From the IMG/VR virus record IMGVR_UViG_3300020160_000721, positions 1 through 46,302 of that record: DNA of 46,302 nucleotides; one strand, written 5' to 3'. The translations under genes and the position numbers were made by a program. Positions 16,243-23,209 of the stretch are shown here, piece after piece; position 1 is the stretch's first letter, and each line of letters starts with the position of its first letter. Below the pieces are notes generated by a model. It made no database searches, was not told the origin of the DNA, and saw nothing but the letters and a program-made list of their open reading frames with translations. This stretch comes from a virus.

Positions 16243-16946
16243 ATACATGGCCCCGGAAAATGGCCCAAAACCTTGGCAAGTATGACGACTTGATCTTTTG
16301 TCCGCTCGACATCCCGAACCCGCCAGAGGTGGACATTGGTCAATTCGTCGCGTGGCTTAATGAAAAAAGCACAAACTCAATGCTTCCTCGCGTTGCGTTT
16401 GAGAAGTACTCTGGCAAGGAATACCCTTGGCTTTCTACCACCATAGGCGACGGGGCGGTTGAGCTTCGGGATAGCTTCCCAACAATCTACGAGTATCTTA
16501 AAGAGTACCCATTTGATTCACTGGATCACTTGGTCATTCTGGCCCAGAAGGGTTTCCAGCCAATCTTCATTCATACAGACAGGGATTGGTTGCAGGGCAT
16601 GCGCTTTTACCTTACTTGCAAAAACAAGGAGGGGCTTCACTTCTTCCGTGGGCGAGAGAAGTATGACGAGTATGAGCCTCACATGATGTGCGGTGACGGA
16701 AGTGTCAAGGCTCCAAGTTGGCATGAGACCCACTTCATGGATGAGCCGATATACGCAAACTTCCCTGATAACCACAAGCCTTTCATGATCAATAGCGGTC
16801 GCGCATGTCACGCCATTGACCCAAACACATGCGAGATTGGCGACAGGATAGCTTTCTTGGTTCGCGGAAAAATAAATAGCGAGAAGTATGACCAGTTAAT
16901 TGAGAGATCTCTTGCTAAGTATGGCGATCACGCCATCTGGTACTGA
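16239..16946 (+). CDS. second 2OG/Fe(II) oxygenase-like protein
   Basis: Encodes 235 residues from the ATG at 16239, with an ATGA overlap to the previous stop. It has HxD in FIHTDRDW (His112/Asp114), a distal His191 in SGRACHAIDPNTC and Arg203 in GDRIAFLVRGKI, the order and spacing of a 2OG-binding jelly roll. It shares no obvious sequence similarity with the preceding protein beyond these residues, so it is not a simple duplication. Substrate unknown. It could also be a cupin with another activity. Confidence 0.6.
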   Translation: MNTWPRKMAQNLGKYDDLIFCPLDIPNPPEVDIGQFVAWLNEKSTNSMLPRVAFEKYSGKEYPWLSTTIGDGAVELRDSFPTIYEYLKEYPFDSLDHLVILAQKGFQPIFIHTDRDWLQGMRFYLTCKNKEGLHFFRGREKYDEYEPHMMCGDGSVKAPSWHETHFMDEPIYANFPDNHKPFMINSGRACHAIDPNTCEIGDRIAFLVRGKINSEKYDQLIERSLAKYGDHAIWY

Positions 16947-16947
16947 C

Positions 16948-17517
16948 TCAGAAGTCCTGATCCATTGGAGCTATTGCCGCAACAATTACGGCATCAGCTG
17001 ATACTGGCTGTCCGCCAAGAATCATTTGGTTAAAGGTTGGGTATCGAGACATATCGCCCTTGCTTATGTGTTCCGCTGCGGTAAACGAGTACTGCCCAAA
17101 GCGTCCGTGATTTCTTTTGGCGGTGCTGCTGCGCCAAGCTTTACCGCTTGATCTTACGTAGTAGAACACGCGACATCCTTCGCCCTCCATTTGCAGAAGA
17201 CATGCGTCAAGCGACGCCTGAAGTCCGCTCTTGATTGGGTTGTACAGTCCGCCAGTTGGTTTATTGCAACTCATCACGATTGTTGCCGTTGGCATAGACT
17301 GCCATCGCCATACAATCGAGAAGGCCTTCAGATCGCCATCCTCCCAAGCGCCAAAGGCTACGCATCCAGACTTGATCAGTGACAGGAAGGTGTCTGCGTA
17401 TGGCTGGCGGTCATGCCGCTTGATCTCCATCATCACCTTCGGCTGGCTGTCGAAGCAGACTTGAACATCTTCCGCATCTTCGGCGGTCAGTTGTCTTGTG
17501 ACAAACGATTGGCTCAT
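16948..17517 (-). CDS. putative GNAT-type acetyltransferase, reversed in the late operon
   Basis: Encodes 189 residues on the minus strand, the only convincing minus-strand gene between 3654 and 40742. The pattern SMPTATIVMSCNKPTGGLYNPIKSGLQASLDACLLQMEGEGCRVFYYVRSSGKAW, followed by TAAEHISKGDMSRYPTFNQMILGGQP, resembles phage proteins annotated as N-acetyltransferases, but the classic acetyl-CoA loop is not clear. The stop is two bases from the oxygenase stop (convergent) and the start is 39 bases from the desaturase start (divergent). This orientation would permit separate expression, for example in the lysogen. No promoter was identified. Confidence 0.5.
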   Translation of the reverse strand: MSQSFVTRQLTAEDAEDVQVCFDSQPKVMMEIKRHDRQPYADTFLSLIKSGCVAFGAWEDGDLKAFSIVWRWQSMPTATIVMSCNKPTGGLYNPIKSGLQASLDACLLQMEGEGCRVFYYVRSSGKAWRSSTAKRNHGRFGQYSFTAAEHISKGDMSRYPTFNQMILGGQPVSADAVIVAAIAPMDQDF

Positions 17518-17556
17518 TGGCTTACAGAGGAATGAAACAAAATTTAAGGGTAACGT

Positions 17557-18276
17557 ATGTTTGAGTGGACGTCAAAAAAAGCTGCCGCATTTCAGATTTT
17601 AGGAACAATGAGCTTGCCGTTTGGCGCGTTCTTCATTGACCCGATGTGGTGGCTTGTCGTGCTTCCGGTATTTTGGATGCAAAGTTTGATGACGACGGTA
17701 GCTTTACACAGGCTTTTTGTTCACGCTGCATTTGAGTGCGCTAGACCTTGGCACTACGTTATGGGTTTTTTGAGCTGCCTGTCGATGACATCAAGTCCGC
17801 TTCAGTGGGCAGTCGCGCACCACACCCACCACAAATATAGCGATACAGACAAGGATCCGCACAACAACAGTCTTGCGAAGTACTTTGGCGTTGCTTACTT
17901 CACGAAGGCTGAATATGATTTCACCCGGGCGAGAAGGCTGATGCGTGATCCTTTGCATCAGTTCCTGCACAAGAATTACCTTGTCGTCCATTTTATTTGG
18001 GCGACATCTTGGTTTTTGATTGGTGGCATTGACGCAATGTATTGCGCTTGGGTCGTCCCTGCCGTGATGTCAATGTGGGTCGGGGCGCACCACACGAGAA
18101 AGTCTCACATCGACGGCAAGCCGGTTAACATGCCGAAGATTTTCGGGTTTCTTTATTTTGGTGAACATCTTCACAGGGACCACCACGGGAAGCCAAGATT
18201 ACTGAACTACGCAACAGAAGAGGGGCAGCTTGATATCGGGTATCAATTCATTCGAGTGATCCGACATGAGGGTTAA
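17557..18276 (+). CDS. membrane fatty-acid desaturase (first of pair)
   Basis: Encodes 239 residues; an AAGGG site precedes the ATG. It has the three histidine boxes of delta-9 acyl desaturases: HRLFVH (51-56), HHTHH (88-92) followed by KYSDTDKDPH, and GEHLHRDHH (202-210). Hydrophobic helices flank box I and lie at about residues 140-175, as in this di-iron membrane family. The protein is shorter than typical bacterial DesC-type enzymes but complete in motifs. Expected reaction: O2-dependent introduction of a double bond into an acyl chain at the inner membrane. Its own electron donor is not encoded nearby. Confidence 0.85.
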   Translation: MFEWTSKKAAAFQILGTMSLPFGAFFIDPMWWLVVLPVFWMQSLMTTVALHRLFVHAAFECARPWHYVMGFLSCLSMTSSPLQWAVAHHTHHKYSDTDKDPHNNSLAKYFGVAYFTKAEYDFTRARRLMRDPLHQFLHKNYLVVHFIWATSWFLIGGIDAMYCAWVVPAVMSMWVGAHHTRKSHIDGKPVNMPKIFGFLYFGEHLHRDHHGKPRLLNYATEEGQLDIGYQFIRVIRHEG

Positions 18277-18994
18277 CTTCAATGTCGCAATCTTCTGGCT
18301 GGCGCACCCCCTCTTTATTGCGCTGGCGGATTTCAGCGCGGCATGGGTTGTTGCTGGTTTGGCTTGGGCTTGGATTACGTTCACTGTTGGCTTACAGATT
18401 GGCGCTCACAGGTACTTCACTCATTCCGCTTTTGAGACTGGGCCGGTAAGAGCTGCAATCCTGAACTTCTTGGCGGTCATCCCATGCATGGGTACGCCGC
18501 AAGACTGGATGGTTGCTCACATTTACCATCATCGCCACTCCGATACGGATCTTGATCCGACAAATGTTCGGGTGATCGGCTGGTGGAAGAACTACTCCAG
18601 TCTCTGGCAGAGAAATGTTCCACTTACGACTGAGACTACAAGGATTGCCGTAAGAAGCCTGAAGACAAGGCGAGCGAAGTTCTTTTACGAGTACTACATC
18701 GCGATTGTGCTTTTGTGGGGCGCTTGCCTTCTTGCGGCATCAACTCAAGCATTTGCGTGGCTCTTTCTCTTGCCAATTCTTGTTGGTCACTGGGGGATGA
18801 ATCTCCTAAACCACATAGGTCATGATGAGAACGGCGCAACAACCAGTGTTTTTTTCAACATAATCACACCCGGGGATGGGTTTCACAGGTTTCATCACGA
18901 GAACCCAAGGCATGCAAGGTTTCATAAGTATGACCTCCTTGGGTTGTTTATCGAGAAGTGTTTAGCTTCCCCAAAACACTCATCTCGCTCTTAA
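18266..18994 (+). CDS. membrane fatty-acid desaturase (second of pair)
   Basis: Encodes 242 residues, starting inside the last 11 bases of the first desaturase gene, so the two are translationally coupled. His boxes are HRYFTH (48-53), HIYHH (85-89) followed by RHSDTDLDP, and GDGFHRFHH (203-211) followed by ENPRHARFHKYD, the usual desaturase ending. Sequence divergence from its neighbour is large, so this is either an old duplication or two separately acquired genes; they may form a hetero-oligomer or have different regiospecificity. Confidence 0.85.
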   Translation: MRVNFNVAIFWLAHPLFIALADFSAAWVVAGLAWAWITFTVGLQIGAHRYFTHSAFETGPVRAAILNFLAVIPCMGTPQDWMVAHIYHHRHSDTDLDPTNVRVIGWWKNYSSLWQRNVPLTTETTRIAVRSLKTRRAKFFYEYYIAIVLLWGACLLAASTQAFAWLFLLPILVGHWGMNLLNHIGHDENGATTSVFFNIITPGDGFHRFHHENPRHARFHKYDLLGLFIEKCLASPKHSSRS

Positions 18995-19008
18995 CAAAAG
19001 GATTGTTC

Positions 19009-20352
19009 GTGGCTCTATTCAAAATCAAAGCTCGCCGAGAGAATGGCGTGGAGAGTGAGTTTATTTACGACAACATCAACTCGAGACTCATGACGGCAGA
19101 CGGCGTTGACATCGTTCCGCACGAAGTTGATTCGCAGTCTGTTGATGCATTTGCCGTAAGCGAAAACACCCCCGGAAAGAAAACAAGTCCGAAAACCTTA
19201 AAGATAAGCTTGGGTCTTTCGTGCAATTACTCCTGTGAGTATTGCAGTCAGCGATTTGTCCCGCATGAGGGCGAGACCACCAAGGATGATGTCGGGCCTT
19301 TTATCGCCGGACTGGATAACTGGGTCAAGTCTCCGCCAGACAGTATTGAGTTTTGGGGCGGGGAGCCTTTGGTGTACATCAAGACCTTGAAGCCTTTGGC
19401 TGAGGCTCTTCGCTTAAAGTATCCAGACGTAACCTTCGTCATGATCACAAATGGATCCCTGCTGAATCCAGAAATAAACCAATGGCTTGACGAGATGGGT
19501 TTTAACATTGGCTTATCCCATGATGCTGGCGGTCAGTATGTGCGAGGCCCGGATCCATTTGCCAACGAAGATTCTCGCAACGGAATAGTTGACTTGTATG
19601 GTCGACTTAAACCTCAGGGTCGCATCAGCTTTAACACCATGATGCATCGCGGGAATCAGTCGAGGGCTGAGGTCCAGAAGTTCTGGATCGAGAGGTTCGG
19701 CGCTTCCGTCAATATCGGTGAAGGTTCGTTCATCGATCCGTACGACGAAGGCGGCTTCTCGAGTAGCTTGCAGTCAAGCTCCGAGCATGTTGGCTACCGC
19801 ATTCAAGCAATGAAAGAACTTCGCGCCGGCTCCGTTATGAACTTTGATGGCGTTCGCGGGAAGATGAAAGATTTCCTGCTCTCTATTAGGTCTCGAAGAA
19901 ACGCGTACTCTCTTGGGCAGAAGTGTTCAATGGATAGAGAAGATAACGTTGCAGTTGATTTGAATGGCAACGTTCTAACATGCCAGAACGTGTCTTCGAC
20001 ATCCGTCTCGATGAATGGACAGCCTCACAAGATCGGCCACATTTCCGAGTTTGATAAGGTGGAGATGAAGACAGCGACGCACTGGTCAAAGCGCGAGAGC
20101 TGCACGACATGCCCAGTGCTTCAGATTTGCAAGGGTAGCTGTATGTTTTTGAACGGCCCACTTTGGGATGCCGGCTGCGACAACTCTTACAGTGACAACA
20201 TCCCCTACTTTGCTGGCACGATTGAAAGAATTACAGGCTTCTTGCCTTACAGGGTTGAGCATGAGTCCTTGCCGGAAGATCGGATGGACTTGTGGTCAAT
20301 CGTAGAAAAACCGCGAAAAAAGGAATTTCCAATTCCCGTAGTCGCAGCTTAA
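19009..20352 (+). CDS. radical SAM/SPASM enzyme, candidate peptide-modifying maturase
   Basis: Encodes 447 residues from a GTG at 19009, chosen because AAAAGGA lies six bases upstream; an earlier in-frame start would overlap the desaturase. The radical SAM cluster motif CNYSCEYC gives CX3CX2C at residues 72, 76 and 79, followed by FWGGEP, the GGE-type S-adenosylmethionine contact. A C-terminal SPASM-type set follows: a Cys at GQKCSM, one at VLTCQN, then CTTCPVLQICKGSC (residues 365-378) and Cys390, enough for extra 4Fe-4S clusters. This domain order is known from sulfatase maturases and enzymes that crosslink ribosomal peptides. The substrate is not shown; the 64-residue protein downstream and the Asn-Cys fibre end are candidates. 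Confidence 0.85.
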   Translation: MALFKIKARRENGVESEFIYDNINSRLMTADGVDIVPHEVDSQSVDAFAVSENTPGKKTSPKTLKISLGLSCNYSCEYCSQRFVPHEGETTKDDVGPFIAGLDNWVKSPPDSIEFWGGEPLVYIKTLKPLAEALRLKYPDVTFVMITNGSLLNPEINQWLDEMGFNIGLSHDAGGQYVRGPDPFANEDSRNGIVDLYGRLKPQGRISFNTMMHRGNQSRAEVQKFWIERFGASVNIGEGSFIDPYDEGGFSSSLQSSSEHVGYRIQAMKELRAGSVMNFDGVRGKMKDFLLSIRSRRNAYSLGQKCSMDREDNVAVDLNGNVLTCQNVSSTSVSMNGQPHKIGHISEFDKVEMKTATHWSKRESCTTCPVLQICKGSCMFLNGPLWDAGCDNSYSDNIPYFAGTIERITGFLPYRVEHESLPEDRMDLWSIVEKPRKKEFPIPVVAA

Positions 20353-20368
20353 TCAATAGGAGTTTTAA

Positions 20369-20563
20369 ATGTCGGTTAACCCGTTGTTCATTGTTGAGAT
20401 TACAGAGCCTTCAGATGAGGATGTCCTGATGAAGTCTTGGCGTTCTGACGGTAACGGTCAGAAGGCGAACGAGGATGTCTTTGACACCTACAGCTTAAAG
20501 CGCGCACCCGGCGTGTCCGCTGAGGAGATCTGCAAGGGCGCAGCCCCCCATCTTTTCCTGTAA
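20369..20563 (+). CDS. 64-residue protein downstream of radical SAM gene
   Basis: Encodes 64 residues with a strong AGGAG upstream, starting 16 bases after the radical SAM stop. Acidic and polar, one Cys near the end (EEICKGAAPHLFL), no signal or membrane segment. Its size and position fit a precursor or small partner of a SPASM enzyme, but the core lacks repeated modifiable residues. It may equally be an unrelated small phage protein. Not recognised. Confidence 0.6.
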   Translation: MSVNPLFIVEITEPSDEDVLMKSWRSDGNGQKANEDVFDTYSLKRAPGVSAEEICKGAAPHLFL

Positions 20564-20585
20564 CCAAAGATAGGATTACTGCATT

Positions 20586-20897
20586 GTGTTCACAGATGAC
20601 CAAGGGGTAAAAAGGGAGACCTCCGAAGAACTCGCCATTGAGCAGAAGCTTGATCTGATACTGAGTGAGATCAGACGCATGCGCGATGGATTCCCAAAGG
20701 ATGAAGGTGGTGCGGTTGACTATGAGGGTCATAGAAAGTATCACGAGCATCTCATTCGCTCAGCAGAGGCTCAGGTTGAATTCTGGAATGAGCTGAAGAA
20801 GGAAGTTGCAAAGAAGGGGATCATTGCAGTTTTGGTGATTGTTTGTGGCCTGCTTTGGCTTGGCGCTCAGGCGAAGCTCGGAATCACAATCCGCTGA
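20586..20897 (+). CDS. single-helix membrane protein, lysis-region family
   Basis: Encodes 103 residues from a GTG preceded by AGGA. TSEELAIEQKLDLILSEIRRM forms an amphipathic helix; residues 78-98 (GIIAVLVIVCGLLWLGAQAKL) form one membrane helix near the C-terminus. Similar proteins occur upstream of phage lysis genes without known function. It opens a run of seven small membrane-linked genes that leads to the spanins and endolysin. Confidence 0.65.
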   Translation: MFTDDQGVKRETSEELAIEQKLDLILSEIRRMRDGFPKDEGGAVDYEGHRKYHEHLIRSAEAQVEFWNELKKEVAKKGIIAVLVIVCGLLWLGAQAKLGITIR

Positions 20898-20907
20898 ATG
20901 AAGTAAT

Positions 20908-21690
20908 GTGGACCCGATCAGCTTACTCATGGCTGCGCAAGCTGCCGTGTCAGCAATCCGTAAGGGTTGCGAAATGCTCAAAGAGGGCAAGGCTGAGATT
21001 GACAAGTTCAAGAAGGATGTTGAGGGTGGCGTAGCCAACGTCAAGGCCATCTACAAAGAGGTCACTGGAATCTGGGGCTGGATTCTGGGATTGTTCGGAG
21101 CAGCTCCGAGTAAAGCGCCCTCAGCTCCCAACATTCAAGTCGGCGACATCAATGTCGTCGACATACCAAAAAGCCCAAAGAAGATAAAGCGCGAGCCTGA
21201 GCCTGAGCTGAGTTACGAAGAGTTTCTGTCGCGCTCGGTCCATGACATTTGCGAACAGCTCAAGGTTTACTTCGAGGCTCAGCGTCAACTTCGCGAATAC
21301 TGCGCCAGTTTAGAGGAGCAGTCGAAAACAACTGACAAAGTCGCCGATGCTGCAATTGATCGCATTCAAATCGAATGGCAGATGCAGCAGATGGCTGTTC
21401 AGTTGCGCGAGGCAATGATTTACGGAACTCCGGAAGAGCTTGGGCTTGGCGCTCTCTACCAAGACTTCTTGCGCAAGCATGCCGAAATTCTTGAGGAGCA
21501 GGAGTATGAACGCCAGCTCAAGGCAAAGAAAGAGCGAGACCTTAAATGGCAACGAGACCTATTACGCAATCATCGAATCGACAGAGCGGTTACGGGGGCA
21601 GTAATCCTGCTTCTGGTTCTGTGGATGTGGGGCTTTCTACTGTCACTAGGATGGCTCGTGAAGACACACGCTGGTTCATTGTTGGAGTAG
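20908..21690 (+). CDS. tail-anchored membrane protein, MDPI type
   Basis: Encodes 260 residues from a GTG (MDPISLLMAAQAAVSAIRKGCEMLKEG). A Gly/Trp segment lies at about 52-62, a Pro/Lys-rich linker at 65-95, then a long charged coiled coil, and a C-terminal membrane helix at about 228-251. The N-terminus resembles that of the 21859-22350 protein (MDPITAMAAVSSAVKMIKK), suggesting two related cytoplasmic-facing membrane proteins. Function unknown. Confidence 0.65.
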   Translation: MDPISLLMAAQAAVSAIRKGCEMLKEGKAEIDKFKKDVEGGVANVKAIYKEVTGIWGWILGLFGAAPSKAPSAPNIQVGDINVVDIPKSPKKIKREPEPELSYEEFLSRSVHDICEQLKVYFEAQRQLREYCASLEEQSKTTDKVADAAIDRIQIEWQMQQMAVQLREAMIYGTPEELGLGALYQDFLRKHAEILEEQEYERQLKAKKERDLKWQRDLLRNHRIDRAVTGAVILLLVLWMWGFLLSLGWLVKTHAGSLLE

Positions 21691-21866
21691 TAGTTTTATC
21701 AATCGTACTTTTCTTCGCGTTACCAATGTCCATGCTTATTTATGTGGACATGCAAACTAGGTTAAAGATGGCTGAGATCCGCATCGAGAAGAAACTCAAG
21801 AGTCTTGAGGAAATCGAGCGGAGCTTCAAGGATTCACGAAAAGAAAAGGTTAAAGAAAATGATTGA
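21546..21866 (+). CDS. small membrane protein overlapping the previous gene out of frame
   Basis: Encodes 106 residues from an ATG at 21546, overlapping the 20908 gene for 145 bases in another frame; an internal ATG at 21651 (71 residues) would shorten the overlap to 40 bases. The N-terminus is Gly/Ser/Asn-rich (ITQSSNRQSGYGGSNPASG), which is plausible protein sequence, and one membrane helix lies at about 44-68, followed by a charged coiled coil. I favour the long form, because its N-terminus looks like other phage proteins, but the ribosome site is weak. Confidence 0.55.
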   Translation: MATRPITQSSNRQSGYGGSNPASGSVDVGLSTVTRMAREDTRWFIVGVVVLSIVLFFALPMSMLIYVDMQTRLKMAEIRIEKKLKSLEEIERSFKDSRKEKVKEND

Positions 21867-22350
21867 TCCGATTACCGCGATGGCTGCGGTTTCGTCCGCA
21901 GTCAAGATGATCAAGAAGGCATCCGCCACGGTGGATGATGTTGCGAGCCTTGGCCCACTGATTGGGAAGTACTTCGACGCCAAGCACACCGCAACAAAAG
22001 CAGCCAAGGAGGCCAAGAAGGCCGGCGGCTCGAACATGGGTAAGGCTATCGAGATAGAGCTTGCGCTCAAAGCGCAGCGAGATTTTGAGACTGAGCTTAA
22101 AGGTTTGTTTTTTGCTTCCAACAATATGGATGTTTGGAACAGCATCATGAGTCGCGTTTCAGAGATGAATGCAGAAGATGCTGCCGAGGCTCAGCGTGAG
22201 AAGGTTGCAGAGCAAAACAGAAAGAGGCGTCAAAGTGAGATAAACGAGCTTGCGCTAGGGATCGGAATTATTGTCTTGCTCGTCATCTTCCTTGGCTGGG
22301 GAATATTTGAGATGTTTGCTTACTGCAAATCTCAAGGATGCGGTCACTGA
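21859..22350 (+). CDS. tail-anchored membrane protein, second MDPI-type copy
   Basis: Encodes 163 residues from the ATG at 21859, overlapping the previous stop by eight bases. The N-terminal MIDPITAMAAVSSAVKMIKKA parallels the 20908 protein; residues 50-60 are Lys/Ala-rich, then a coiled coil, and a C-terminal membrane helix at about 131-155 (LALGIGIIVLLVIFLGWGIFEMF). Function unknown; probably acts with the other membrane proteins of the lysis region. Confidence 0.65.
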   Translation: MIDPITAMAAVSSAVKMIKKASATVDDVASLGPLIGKYFDAKHTATKAAKEAKKAGGSNMGKAIEIELALKAQRDFETELKGLFFASNNMDVWNSIMSRVSEMNAEDAAEAQREKVAEQNRKRRQSEINELALGIGIIVLLVIFLGWGIFEMFAYCKSQGCGH

Positions 22351-22351
22351 T

Positions 22352-22516
22352 GTGGCGAAGAATCACTTAAAAGAAGCCCGAGAGGGTTTTGAAAAGTGGA
22401 TGAAGTTGGCTTGTTACGTCGCAGGATTCTGGTTCTTGTTGGACATAATCAGATACCTGCCGACGGAGATTGCCGACAGGGTTATTGAATCACTACTCAA
22501 AAGGCTTGGGATATGA
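22352..22516 (+). CDS. very small membrane protein
   Basis: Encodes 54 residues from a GTG one base after the preceding stop; a farther in-frame TTG is possible. One hydrophobic segment (LACYVAGFWFLLDIIRYL) is flanked by amphipathic helices. It overlaps the next lipoprotein gene by ATGA, so translation is coupled. It could be a holin-type or pinholin-type protein because of its size, but one helix and no charge pattern do not decide that. Confidence 0.5.
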   Translation: MAKNHLKEAREGFEKWMKLACYVAGFWFLLDIIRYLPTEIADRVIESLLKRLGI

Positions 22517-22737
22517 GGAATTACTTCATAGGCTTGCTTGCTGTCTTGGCGTTGACAGCATGCGAAGAGCGCTATCGATACGCTTGTCAGAACCCGGATA
22601 ACTTTTCAAAGCCCGACTGTCAGCGACCGAAGTGCATGTTCACACAAAACTGCCCGGATTACTTAGTAGCACCTGTATTGGAGAAACAAATTGGTCAACA
22701 ACCTGCTCCCGCGCAACCGGCTTCTGACAGCCGATGA
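22513..22737 (+). CDS. small Cys-rich lipoprotein
   Basis: Encodes 74 residues. Signal peptide MRNYFIGLLAVLALTAC has a lipobox ending at Cys17, after which EERYRYACQNPDNFSKPDCQRPKCMFTQNCPDYL gives four further Cys that may form disulphides in the periplasm. The CEERYRY...CQ pattern recurs in phage lipoproteins near lysis genes. It is distinct from the Rz1 lipoprotein downstream. Confidence 0.75.
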   Translation: MRNYFIGLLAVLALTACEERYRYACQNPDNFSKPDCQRPKCMFTQNCPDYLVAPVLEKQIGQQPAPAQPASDSR

Positions 22738-23209
22738 AATTGAGATCCGTGTTTGGGCCTTCGTGGTCCTCATGGTAACGGTGATCCTTGCAGGGATCGT
22801 GTTCTTCATGCTGTACAGCGTTACATTCGTGACGCAGCCGATCAAATCTATGGCCCCCATAGATCAGGCGTACACAAAGATGCTGAACGACATCATTCTT
22901 TTGATTGTTGGCGGCATTGGCGGCGTTATGTCGAAGAAGGGCGTGAGTTCATTGTCGGAGAAGTTGGCATCAAACCAAACCCCGCCACCTCCTCCAGCTG
23001 CTCCGGCAGCAACGCCTGTCCCTGTGGCCCCAACGCCACCGGCCCCAGCTTCGTCTGGCATGCCCGACTTCAACTGGATGGGTTTCAAAAACCCTGAGCT
23101 TGATGAGACGTGGAGACCCGGCCCTCCTCCCACCACGACCGCCGATCACCTTGATCCATCTCGTGAAGAGATTGCTGCGGAGAGAGCGTCCGCGAAGGCT
23201 GAAGCATGA
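22691..23209 (+). CDS. candidate holin with two membrane helices and Pro-rich tail
   Basis: Encodes 172 residues from a TTG at 22691, chosen because GGAGAAACAAA lies directly upstream; it overlaps the lipoprotein gene by 47 bases. Membrane helices lie at about 21-47 and 67-81, followed by SKKG and a Pro/Ala-rich segment (about 97-125) and an acidic C-terminus. Two helices with a charged cytoplasmic tail, immediately before Rz, suits a holin, although the long Pro-rich extension is unusual. Confidence 0.55.
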   Translation: MVNNLLPRNRLLTADEIEIRVWAFVVLMVTVILAGIVFFMLYSVTFVTQPIKSMAPIDQAYTKMLNDIILLIVGGIGGVMSKKGVSSLSEKLASNQTPPPPPAAPAATPVPVAPTPPAPASSGMPDFNWMGFKNPELDETWRPGPPPTTTADHLDPSREEIAAERASAKAEA

